Shown here piece after piece: positions 1 to 6,043 of a stretch of DNA of 6,043 nucleotides. Source of the DNA: Saprospirales bacterium (GTDB lineage: Bacteria > Bacteroidota > Bacteroidia > Chitinophagales > Saprospiraceae); assembly GCA_024642645.1 (NCBI GenBank), contig JAHEAS010000236.1:1-6043 (forward strand). The letters run 5' to 3'. The notes beneath the pieces were generated by a model that did no database searches, was not told the DNA's origin, and worked only from the letters and a program-made list of their open reading frames with translations. Positions within the stretch are counted from its first letter, which is position 1. Each line of letters opens with the position of its first letter. The translations under genes and the position numbers were made by a program.

Positions 1-186
1 CTGCTGACCGTGTGTGATGGCTGCAACCACAGCGCTGTATGCTTCTTTCGGCATGTAGTGCATAGCCGTGCCAGAGGTAAAAACATTGGTTGCGTACAGT
101 TCCGAACGCCTGGCATTTGGCTCGTTCACTGCCACAGGTTTTCGGTTTAACGTTGCTTGAATAGCTTGAAAACGGATAGTTGCCAT
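1..186 (-). CDS. glnN: Glutamine synthetase type III, N-terminal fragment (cut by window edge)
   Basis: Glutamine synthetase III makes glutamine from glutamate, ammonia and ATP in the cytoplasm. It is the large (about 700-730 residue) form typical of Bacteroidota and some cyanobacteria. Only the first 62 codons are present; the frame is open to the left edge. The translation starts MATIRFQAIQATLNRKPV and continues with acidic/Arg residues, NVFTSGTAMHYM and KEAYSAVVAAI. This matches the conserved GSIII N-terminus as I know it (MA-LRF-AL---LNRKP, then NVF, then a KEAYKAV-AI helix). The catalytic domain lies outside the window, so activity cannot be judged. The ATG at 184-186 is the only sensible start: upstream codons are ATC repeats and the family N-terminus aligns there. 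There is no clear Shine-Dalgarno, only an A-rich leader, as is common in Bacteroidota. It is transcribed away from the rest of the window and has its own promoter at 226-256. Recognised from memory of the family, not by a search. Confidence 0.9.
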   Translation of the reverse strand, partial: MATIRFQAIQATLNRKPVAVNEPNARRSELYATNVFTSGTAMHYMPKEAYSAVVAAITHGQQ

Positions 187-225
187 GATGATGATATCTT
201 TTTTTGATTGGTTTTAAAATCGGGG

Positions 226-256
226 CAAAAGTAGGAGTAAAATAATTTTCCAGCAA
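226..256 (-). promoter_or_regulatory. Bacteroidota-type promoter for glnN
   Basis: Read on the minus strand, TACTTTTG (226-233) matches the Bacteroidota -7 consensus TAnnTTTG exactly. A TTG (254-256) lies 20 bp upstream, at the expected -33 position. Transcription would start near position 220, giving a leader of about 35 nt before the glnN ATG at 186. The match of both boxes and the spacing is seen directly; that it is used is inference. Confidence 0.7.
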
Positions 257-272
257 CCTATGTTGAAAAAAA

Positions 273-282
273 TAGGGGGTGT
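273..282 (+). repeat. TAGGGGGTGT motif, promoter-proximal copy
   Basis: The 10-bp word TAGGGGGTGT here recurs exactly at 326-335, 53 bp away (about five helical turns). It sits about 17 bp beyond the -33 box of the glnN promoter, roughly -53 to -62 relative to the predicted start. This is a typical place for an activator or repressor site. No known regulator was recognised for it. Confidence 0.5.
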
Positions 283-310
283 CTGCAATAAAAATTCGCA
301 TTAACCCTCG

Positions 311-335
311 ACACCCCCCAACAATTAGGGGGTGT
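311..335. promoter_or_regulatory. Perfect inverted repeat ACACCCCC / GGGGGTGT, candidate operator
   Basis: Arms ACACCCCC (311-318) and GGGGGTGT (328-335) are perfectly complementary over 8 bp around a 9-nt spacer. The right arm is part of the second copy of TAGGGGGTGT. It lies between the divergent glnN and glycosyltransferase genes, at about -91 to -115 of the predicted glnN start. No gene in the window transcribes into it from either side and no T-tract follows on either strand, so a terminator role is unlikely. A protein-binding site acting on glnN, on the divergent gene or on both is the more likely reading. Confidence 0.45.
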
Positions 336-434
336 AAGCTAAATTTTTATAATTACAATCTTTTTGTGGCCTTTCATAAATTGGCTAGGAATCTTTCTTT
401 TTAGCCTTAAGTATTGCGCTGACAGAAAGAGCCA

Positions 435-451
435 ATATCAAATTCTGATAT
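435..451. repeat. Short inverted repeat ATATCA-AATTC-TGATAT upstream of the glycosyltransferase
   Basis: Six-base arms (435-440 and 446-451) are perfectly complementary around AATTC, 45 bp before the likely ATG at 497. The word ATATCAAA also repeats directly at 435-442 and 448-455. It could be a small operator, but arms this short and AT-rich can arise by chance. Confidence 0.2.
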
Positions 452-496
452 CAAAACTACCTTAGCAGTTGCAAGTACTTGATTTATAGGGGAACC

Positions 497-2140
497 ATGC
501 CAAAACACTCAAATTCACTTCGCCAATTATTGCTTTGCCTCCCCCCGGCAATCGTCGGAGCTTATGCAATTCTTTATTGGTGTAATAGTCACCAAGACCT
601 GTCTGAATTGTATAAAAGCTTGAACCCCTATTTCTACAGAGCTGCCATGTGGGAAGCTGATTTATTCACGATAGCAACAAAATCAATGGGGAATTGGTGG
701 TGCGTGGCAGGTTTTTTAGCTGCACTGACGTGGACAGTTTTACTTTGGAAAACACCGTGGCCTCCAATGCCAAAAATCAGGTTGAATAAAAACACCGCAG
801 GAACTTATTCATTAATTCTAGTAGGTTCAATCTTGCTATCCCTGGCTTTCAACCAAAACATCACCTATTCCAGCGATGAGGTATTTTCAGCTTTGAATTT
901 TGCAGCACTCCCAATTTTTCAGACCATCTCAAATTATCCGCTACCCAACAACCACCTCTTTTTTAATCTAATCAATGGGTTGCTATTCGGCTGGGCAGAT
1001 GACCTTGTGTTGACTGGAAGAGTGATTTCCCTTTTTTGTTACTTGGCCACGGTCTGTCTTACTTGGCATTTTTTGTCAAAATGGACAGATGCCAAATGGT
1101 TGCGTTGGCCCATTTTACTTGTCATTGCGCTGCAATTCCCAGTTTTGGGGTTTTCATGGCAGGCAAGGGGTTACGAAATGGTGCTACTGTTCAGTTGCTT
1201 GAGTCTCGGAACATTCGTTCAATATTTCAACAGTGGTTCAAGCAAGTTTTTGCCATTGCATGCTGCTTGCAACATGGCCGGAATCTTCACCCTGCCTACT
1301 TATCTCTATTGGTGGCTAGGATTGCTATTGGCTAGTGTATTGATTCAAATTTTTGAAAAAAGGATTGACAAGCCCTACTTCAAGTGGTCAACACTTGCCA
1401 TTTGTGGAAGTCTTATCCTGTACCTACCCCTGTTCAGTTTTTCCGGCATCCATTCATTGACTGCCAACAAATACGTACAAGCTGAAAGTACGAGCCATTT
1501 GCAATTCCTACTTAATTTGAATAAAGGCAATTATTTTGACGGGCTTTTCTCAGAGTGGTTTGCTGCAAGTACAATTAGTTTTTGGGTTAGCCTCTTGGCA
1601 GTACTTTTGCCAATGTTATTATTTAGAAAACCAAATGGGAAAAGACATCAAATAATACTTGGGATAACCTTTTATTGTATCATTATTGCTTTTGTTTTTA
1701 CATCTACATTTATACTTAGGCTTCCCTATTATCGAAATCTTATAGCGCATGGCTATTTGGCCATTTTAAGTCCTATTATTGCTGTGCTTCCATATTTTCA
1801 ATCAAAAAATGGACACCGATTTCTAGGGGCGTTTCTACTATTAATTGCTGCAATTTTTATCAAAAAAAATGCGCACCGAATTCCCAATGATTTGTACTAT
1901 TATCAGGTTTCACATGAATTCAACAAGAACAACGGAATCCCAATAAACATCGACACATTAAAGCCGATTTATTTGGATTATGAGCAATTTTATTGGTGGT
2001 ATGTTTTGAACAAACAATACCCAAATATTAATTCAAAAATATTGTGGAACAGGCCAAGGGCAGATTATTCTGAATCACAAATTATACAGAAAGATTCGCT
2101 GTCTCATAGAGACCAAGGGGTATATCAGCTCATTGAATAA
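497..2140 (+). CDS. GT39/PMT-type (ArnT-like) polytopic membrane glycosyltransferase
   Basis: Probable inner-membrane glycosyltransferase of the GT-C fold, the class that moves a sugar from a lipid-phosphate carrier to a protein, lipid or glycan outside the membrane. The acceptor cannot be told from sequence. From ATG 497 it has 547 residues and about a dozen hydrophobic spans (first three near residues 9-27, 66-84, 104-118). The loop after the third carries SSDE (125-128), the acidic pair expected of a GT-C catalytic loop, followed by YPLPNNH (147-153) and a FSWQARGYEM segment (219-228). These resemble the DE, P-NNH and AR-Y motifs of bacterial PMT_2 proteins. The last 90 or so residues are hydrophilic and rich in Tyr/Trp, probably extracytoplasmic. 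ATG 497 is preferred over TTG 479 because AGGGGA (488-493) lies just before it. The 3' half is AT-rich (27% and 33% GC in two 60-base lines counted), unlike the next gene. Family assignment is fairly sure; substrate is unknown. Confidence 0.75.
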   Translation: MPKHSNSLRQLLLCLPPAIVGAYAILYWCNSHQDLSELYKSLNPYFYRAAMWEADLFTIATKSMGNWWCVAGFLAALTWTVLLWKTPWPPMPKIRLNKNTAGTYSLILVGSILLSLAFNQNITYSSDEVFSALNFAALPIFQTISNYPLPNNHLFFNLINGLLFGWADDLVLTGRVISLFCYLATVCLTWHFLSKWTDAKWLRWPILLVIALQFPVLGFSWQARGYEMVLLFSCLSLGTFVQYFNSGSSKFLPLHAACNMAGIFTLPTYLYWWLGLLLASVLIQIFEKRIDKPYFKWSTLAICGSLILYLPLFSFSGIHSLTANKYVQAESTSHLQFLLNLNKGNYFDGLFSEWFAASTISFWVSLLAVLLPMLLFRKPNGKRHQIILGITFYCIIIAFVFTSTFILRLPYYRNLIAHGYLAILSPIIAVLPYFQSKNGHRFLGAFLLLIAAIFIKKNAHRIPNDLYYYQVSHEFNKNNGIPINIDTLKPIYLDYEQFYWWYVLNKQYPNINSKILWNRPRADYSESQIIQKDSLSHRDQGVYQLIE

Positions 2141-2179
2141 AGAGGATTGAATTTATTTACCGATTTTATCAAAAAAACT

Positions 2180-3766
2180 ATGCGCAACGATTTCATTGTT
2201 TTCACCATTGTCTCTCTGCTCTTCACCGCTGTGGTAGTGCACTTTTTTTGGCCACCATTTATCCATGTACTTTGGCTGCTCGCCCCGCTGTTGGTACTTG
2301 GCTTTTATGACATGTTCCAAGTAAAGCACGCCATTATGCGCAACTATCCAATCCTTGGCCGGGGTCGGTACATTATGGAAGAGCTTCGCCCAAAGATTTA
2401 CCAGTATTTCATCGAGTCGGATACAAACGGGGCGCCCATCAGCCGGATTTTTCGTTCAGTTGTGTATTCCCGTGCTAAAAAAACGCTGGACACCACGCCT
2501 TTTGGCACCCAACTCGACGTGTACGCTGAGGGCTACGAATGGGTCAACCATTCCATAATGGCGCTTTCAGGCCCACAGCTCGACTACGCTCCCAGGGTGG
2601 TTTTTGGCACAAAAGCCTGCAAACAGCCCTATTCTTGTAGCATTCTTAACGTTTCGGCCATGTCTTTTGGGTCGTTGAGCGACAATGCCATTTTGGCGTT
2701 GAACGGAGGAGCCAAAATCGGTGGTTTTGCCCACAATACCGGGGAGGGCGGCATCAGCCCACACCACTTGGCCGAAGAAGGTGACCTAATTTACCAAGTT
2801 GGCACCGGCTATTTCGGCTGTCGGACCAAGGACGGCCATTTTTCCCCAGAAGCATTTGCGAAGCGGGTAGAACCTGCTAGCGTCAAAATGATTGAAATCA
2901 AGTTGTCACAAGGTGCTAAGCCGGGCCATGGCGGAATTTTACCTGCTAAAAAAAACACCCCAGAAATCGCTGAAATAAGAGGGGTTGTTCCGGGAACGGA
3001 AGTGCTATCGCCACCTGCCCATTCCGCTTTCAATTCACCCGTTGGACTGCTCGAATTGGTGCAGCAAATGCGGGAACTTTCCGGCGGTAAGCCCATTGGG
3101 TTCAAGCTCTGCGTAGGCCGAAAAAGTGAGTTCCTTGGCATTTGCAAAGCGATGAAAAAAACAGGAATTCTGCCAGATTTCATCACTTTGGACGGTGGCG
3201 AAGGCGGCACTGGAGCTGCGCCCTTGGAATTCTCAAACTCGGTAGGAATGCCCTTTTTGGATGGACTGGCCTTTGTTTGCGATGCGTTGCAAGGTTTTGG
3301 GCTGAAAAACGAAATCAGAGTGATGGCCGCCGGCAAAATCATTACTGGCTTTCATATCTTTCGAGCAATGGCTTTGGGTGCCGACACCTGTAATTCAGCC
3401 CGAGCCATGATGCTTGCTTTGGGTTGCATCCAGGCACTGGAATGCAACCAAAACACCTGTCCGACAGGGGTTGCCACACAAGACCCTGAGCTGACGCACG
3501 GGCTGGTTGTGAAGGATAAAAAAGTTAGAGTGGCCAACTTCCATGACCAGACCGTCCATTCCTTTATAGAACAGATGGGTGCCGCTGGCCTAAAAGAACC
3601 AAGGTCCATCAGCCGGGCACATGTGTACAGACGGGTAAGCATGAGCGAAGTTCGGCGCTATGACGAGGTTTATCCTTATCTGCCAGAAGGTTGTTTGCTG
3701 GATGGGCACACCATTCCTAAAAATTGGGTAGTTGACATGGAGGAGGCATTTGTGGACAAGTTTTAA
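2180..3766 (+). CDS. Membrane-anchored FMN-binding glutamate synthase-like protein, no glutaminase domain
   Basis: This is the FMN/synthase domain of glutamate synthase (Pfam Glu_synthase) behind two N-terminal membrane spans (about residues 5-25 and 27-44, counting from ATG 2180; 528 residues). Visible family motifs, in order: AMSFGSLS (160-167), NTGEGGISPHH (186-196), QGAKPGHGGILPAKK (244-258), TLDGGEGGTGAAP (336-348) and AAGKIITG (383-390). The 3Fe-4S cysteines C416, C422 and C427 have the C-x5-C-x4-C spacing of GltB, followed by PTGVATQDPEL. Flavin and cluster binding are thus probably intact. GltB makes glutamate from 2-oxoglutarate and ammonia released by an N-terminal glutaminase domain; that domain is missing here, so ammonia would have to come from elsewhere or the reaction differs. 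The start is ATG 2180 because the TTG at 2147 has AGAGG only one base before it and adds 11 residues that the family, as I recall it, lacks. It follows the glycosyltransferase by 39 bp and may share its transcript. Confidence 0.88.
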   Translation: MRNDFIVFTIVSLLFTAVVVHFFWPPFIHVLWLLAPLLVLGFYDMFQVKHAIMRNYPILGRGRYIMEELRPKIYQYFIESDTNGAPISRIFRSVVYSRAKKTLDTTPFGTQLDVYAEGYEWVNHSIMALSGPQLDYAPRVVFGTKACKQPYSCSILNVSAMSFGSLSDNAILALNGGAKIGGFAHNTGEGGISPHHLAEEGDLIYQVGTGYFGCRTKDGHFSPEAFAKRVEPASVKMIEIKLSQGAKPGHGGILPAKKNTPEIAEIRGVVPGTEVLSPPAHSAFNSPVGLLELVQQMRELSGGKPIGFKLCVGRKSEFLGICKAMKKTGILPDFITLDGGEGGTGAAPLEFSNSVGMPFLDGLAFVCDALQGFGLKNEIRVMAAGKIITGFHIFRAMALGADTCNSARAMMLALGCIQALECNQNTCPTGVATQDPELTHGLVVKDKKVRVANFHDQTVHSFIEQMGAAGLKEPRSISRAHVYRRVSMSEVRRYDEVYPYLPEGCLLDGHTIPKNWVVDMEEAFVDKF

Positions 3767-3776
3767 GGTGGAATGT

Positions 3777-3809
3777 TTTGGGTTAAGGCTACTGTTTGGA
3801 TTATTTTCG
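3777..3809 (+). promoter_or_regulatory. Possible Bacteroidota-type promoter for the DUF1549/DUF1553 gene
   Basis: TTTG (3777-3780) is followed after 21 bp by TATTTTCG (3802-3809), which matches TAnnTTTG at all fixed positions but one. The predicted start would leave a leader of about 60 nt before ATG 3875. If an alternative start at 3773 were used, this segment would be coding instead. Weak evidence. Confidence 0.3.
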
Positions 3810-3874
3810 GTTTTAGATTCCCAAAGGAATTTCCTTACCTTACGCCCTCTAAGCACCAATCATTCAAAGCCTTC

Positions 3875-6043
3875 ATGAAGTCATCCACAAAATTAATGCT
3901 GGTCGTATGCGGAGTAATCTTGGCATCGATTTTCTTGTTTCCTGCATTTTTCAGCAGAGACAAAACCGCCGAACTGCCTGATGTCGTTGACTTCAATTAC
4001 CATATCAAGCCAATCATTTCTGACCGCTGCTTCAAGTGCCACGGCCCCGACAAGGCCAAGCAAGAGCAAGCGCTTGGGTTGAACACGGAAGCCGGTTTCT
4101 TCAAGACTTTAAAAGAAGATTCTACCCGGCATGTCGTTGTGCCAGGCAAGCCGGAACTAAGCGAACTTTATCGCCGAATCATGGAAACTGACCCAGAGGA
4201 AATGATGCCGCCGCCGGAAAGTAACCTCACGCTCACCGATTTTGAAAAAGCCTTGATAAAAAAATGGATTGAACAAGGGGCGAAATATAAACAACACTGG
4301 GCATTCATTCCGCCAACAAAACCAGCTTTACCCAAAGTAAAAAATAAGGACTGGGCAAAAGGTGATATTGACCTTTTCATTTTACAAAAGCTTGAAAATG
4401 AAGGGCTTAAACCAAATGACGAAGCCGACAAGGAGCGACTGCTACGCCGAACCAGTTACGACCTAACTGGTCTTCCGCCTGCTCCTGCCCTACTCGACCG
4501 CTTCCTCGCCGACAAGTCTACGAATGCCTTTGAAAAAATGGTGGATACGCTGTTGGCCAAACCTAGCTACGGTGAGCACCAGGCTTCGCAGTGGCTCGAT
4601 TTGGCCCGATATGCTGACTCTCACGGTTACCAAGATGACAGCTACCGTTCCCAGTGGCCTTGGCGGGATTGGGTCATTCGTGCCTTCAACGAGGACATGC
4701 CCTATGACCAGTTCGTGACCTGGCAATTGGCTGGAGACCTTTTGCCCTCAGCCACCAAAGAACAAATATTGGCCACGGGCTTTTGCCGCAACCATAAAAT
4801 AACCCAAGAAGGCGGCGTTATCGAGAACGAATACCGGGTTGAGTACATCGCTGACAAGACTAATCTCTACTCCACGGCTTTTCTTGGCCTCACAATGGAA
4901 TGTGCCAAATGCCACGACCATAAATACGACCCTATTTCACAAGAAGAATATTACAGCACTTATGCCTTTTTTAACCAAAATACGGAGCGAGGCTTTTATG
5001 GCGATGTGAGCAACGTGAGCGTTGCAGAGCAACCAACGCTCTCTCCAACAAAAGAGGAACTAAATGGCATACTCAGTTTCATCAACCACTCGCAGCCCGA
5101 CTCAGTGGTGAGCATGGTCATGGCGGAGTCAGATACGCTCCGTAAAACCTATTTACTCAAACGTGGCCAATACGACCATCCAGACAAAGAAGTGACTTTC
5201 GGCACTCCTAAGGCAGTACTGCCATTTCCCGAAACCCTTCCCAAAAACCGCCTTGGCCTAGCACAATGGACATTCAGCAAGGAAAATCCATTGGCAGCAA
5301 GGGTGGTTGTGAACCGGGTTTGGCAGCAATTATTCGGAGTTGGGTTGGTTAAAAGCGTGGAAAATTTTGGCAGCCAAGGCGAGTTGCCTACCCACCCTGA
5401 GCTGCTTGATTGGTTGGCTGTTGATTTTCAGGAAAACGGCTGGGACCTAAAGCAATTGATAAAAAAAATAGTGACTTCAGCCGCCTATCGGCAATCGGCA
5501 GTGACTTCTCCTGAGAAACAAGAGCGGGACCCTGAAAACCGCTTTGTCAGTCGTGGCCCTCGTTTCAGAATGACACCGGAAATGATTCGAGACACATGGC
5601 TAATGGCCAGCGGCCTCCTTAACCCAATGATTGGTGGCCCACCTGTGCGCCCCTACCAGCCGGCGGGGCTATGGGAAGAAACAAACGCTGGGGATGGCCG
5701 TGGCTCACTGACCAAGTATGTGCAGGATAAAGATGAAAAGCTTTACCGTCGAACGATGTACACCATTTTCAAGCGAACATTGCCGCACCCTTTCCTAACT
5801 ACCTTCGATGCCAGTTACCGAGATGTTTGCGCCGTGAAACGCCAGCGCACCAACACTCCATTGCAGGCCCTTAACCTCATGAATGACCCGCTGATGCTGG
5901 AAGCTAGTCGAACATTGGCACAAAAACTAATCAAAGCCGAGGGGAAGTCAATGCCTGAGCTGCTGGCGAGCGCCTTTAGGCAGGTCGCATCACGTCAACC
6001 CTCATCGAGGGAGCTGGCCGTTTTGGAAAAACATTTTACTGAA
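3875..6043 (+). CDS. Cytochrome c-DUF1549-DUF1553 (PSD1-type) protein, 5' part (cut by window edge)
   Basis: A member of the Planctomycete-type cytochrome c (PSCyt1)-DUF1549-DUF1553 family, whose biochemical role is not settled. These genes often sit beside DUF1501 genes in polymer-degradation loci. The 723 residues present run in frame to the right edge with no stop. Residues 1-27 form a basic then hydrophobic export signal or anchor, without a lipobox. The heme c site is CFKCH (52-56) with MMPPP (110-114) supplying a possible Met ligand. DUF1549 spans about 163-370 and contains LRRTSYDLTGLPP, YGEHQASQWLDLARYADS and a second CxxCH, CAKCH (343-347), followed by DHKYDPIS, which is normal for the family. 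A short linker (about 375-450) leads to DUF1553 (about 455 onward), with NPLAARVVVNRVWQQLFG, SAAYRQS, RRTMYTIFKRT and RQRTNTPLQALNLMNDP. ATG 3875 is chosen because the signal sequence begins there; an in-frame ATG at 3773 would add 34 residues. It likely acts in the periplasm or envelope. Confidence 0.9.
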   Translation, partial: MKSSTKLMLVVCGVILASIFLFPAFFSRDKTAELPDVVDFNYHIKPIISDRCFKCHGPDKAKQEQALGLNTEAGFFKTLKEDSTRHVVVPGKPELSELYRRIMETDPEEMMPPPESNLTLTDFEKALIKKWIEQGAKYKQHWAFIPPTKPALPKVKNKDWAKGDIDLFILQKLENEGLKPNDEADKERLLRRTSYDLTGLPPAPALLDRFLADKSTNAFEKMVDTLLAKPSYGEHQASQWLDLARYADSHGYQDDSYRSQWPWRDWVIRAFNEDMPYDQFVTWQLAGDLLPSATKEQILATGFCRNHKITQEGGVIENEYRVEYIADKTNLYSTAFLGLTMECAKCHDHKYDPISQEEYYSTYAFFNQNTERGFYGDVSNVSVAEQPTLSPTKEELNGILSFINHSQPDSVVSMVMAESDTLRKTYLLKRGQYDHPDKEVTFGTPKAVLPFPETLPKNRLGLAQWTFSKENPLAARVVVNRVWQQLFGVGLVKSVENFGSQGELPTHPELLDWLAVDFQENGWDLKQLIKKIVTSAAYRQSAVTSPEKQERDPENRFVSRGPRFRMTPEMIRDTWLMASGLLNPMIGGPPVRPYQPAGLWEETNAGDGRGSLTKYVQDKDEKLYRRTMYTIFKRTLPHPFLTTFDASYRDVCAVKRQRTNTPLQALNLMNDPLMLEASRTLAQKLIKAEGKSMPELLASAFRQVASRQPSSRELAVLEKHFTE

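Larger units (their letters stand above)
187..496. other. Divergent intergenic region between glnN and the glycosyltransferase gene
   Basis: These 310 bp carry no supported gene. The glnN side holds a promoter (226-256) and the GGGGGTGT cluster (273-335). The right half (340-496) is AT-rich. I looked there for TTG-(19-21)-TAnnTTTG on the plus strand and found only one-mismatch -7 boxes (377-384, 458-465) without a properly spaced -33 box. The promoter of the rightward gene is therefore unresolved. A short inverted repeat, ATATCA-5-TGATAT, lies at 435-451. Confidence 0.6.

Noticed and set aside
311..335. Intrinsic terminator reading of the GC-rich hairpin
   Set aside because: No T-tract follows on either strand, and both flanking genes are transcribed away from it.
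275..335. G-quadruplex from the G-runs
   Set aside because: Each strand has too few G-runs here (two on plus, one on minus) for an intramolecular four-run structure.
383..406. Inverted repeat GGCTA / TAGCC
   Set aside because: Five-base arms with a 14-base gap are expected by chance in a region this size.
1036..1335. 99-codon alternative plus-strand frame within the glycosyltransferase gene
   Set aside because: It lies wholly within the motif-bearing glycosyltransferase frame and has no recognisable product.
2809..3342. 177-codon open frame on the minus strand inside the FMN protein gene
   Set aside because: It is antisense to conserved FMN-domain motifs, shows no recognisable domain, and looks like a shadow frame in GC-richer coding DNA.
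3817..3830. Hairpin ATTCC-CAAA-GGAAT as a terminator after the FMN protein gene
   Set aside because: The stem is only five base pairs, AT-containing, and followed by a mixed TTTCCTTACC tract rather than a run of T.
4490..4726. Overlapping short open frames on both strands inside the DUF1549 region
   Set aside because: The plus-strand frame from 3875 encodes clear DUF1549 motifs through here; the others are shadows without family resemblance.
1..6043. CRISPR array, insertion sequence, tRNA or defence system
   Set aside because: No regularly spaced repeats, transposase motifs, terminal inverted repeats around a gene, tRNA-like folds or defence-gene motifs were seen; every long coding region is assigned to another family.

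Overview
The window looks like chromosomal DNA of a Bacteroidota bacterium. Three things suggest this: a type III glutamine synthetase start, an upstream element matching the Bacteroidota sigma-factor consensus (TTG, 20 bp, TAnnTTTG), and generally weak Shine-Dalgarno signals. GC is moderate, about 45-60% in the lines I counted in the coding regions outside the glycosyltransferase gene. A Saprospirales-type lineage (Haliscomenobacter or Lewinella relatives) would fit the combination with a Planctomycete-type cytochrome c/DUF1549/DUF1553 protein. That placement is a guess from family knowledge, not something the sequence proves.

Layout: (1) 1-186, minus strand: the first 62 codons of glutamine synthetase III (glnN), which runs off the left edge. 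(2) 187-496: a divergent intergenic region with a good glnN promoter and, upstream of it, three copies of an 8-bp GGGGGTGT word, two of them forming a perfect inverted repeat. (3) 497-2140, plus: a polytopic membrane glycosyltransferase of the GT39/PMT (ArnT-like) type, AT-rich in its 3' half. (4) 2180-3766, plus: a membrane-anchored protein made of the FMN/3Fe-4S synthase domain of glutamate synthase, with no glutaminase domain. (5) 3767-3874: a 108-bp gap with a possible promoter. (6) 3875-6043, plus: the first 723 residues of a cytochrome c-DUF1549-DUF1553 (PSD1-type) protein that runs off the right edge.

Functional picture: glnN and the glutamate-synthase-like gene both relate to glutamine/glutamate chemistry, but they are divergent and separated by the glycosyltransferase, so a shared pathway is only suggestive. 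The glycosyltransferase and the FMN protein are close (39 bp between likely coding ends) and could be co-transcribed. The PSD1 protein probably belongs to an export or envelope-associated polymer-utilisation locus continuing to the right. I found no CRISPR array, tRNA, rRNA, insertion sequence or clear new defence or mobile system. The most distinctive unexplained signal is the GGGGGTGT motif cluster upstream of glnN.
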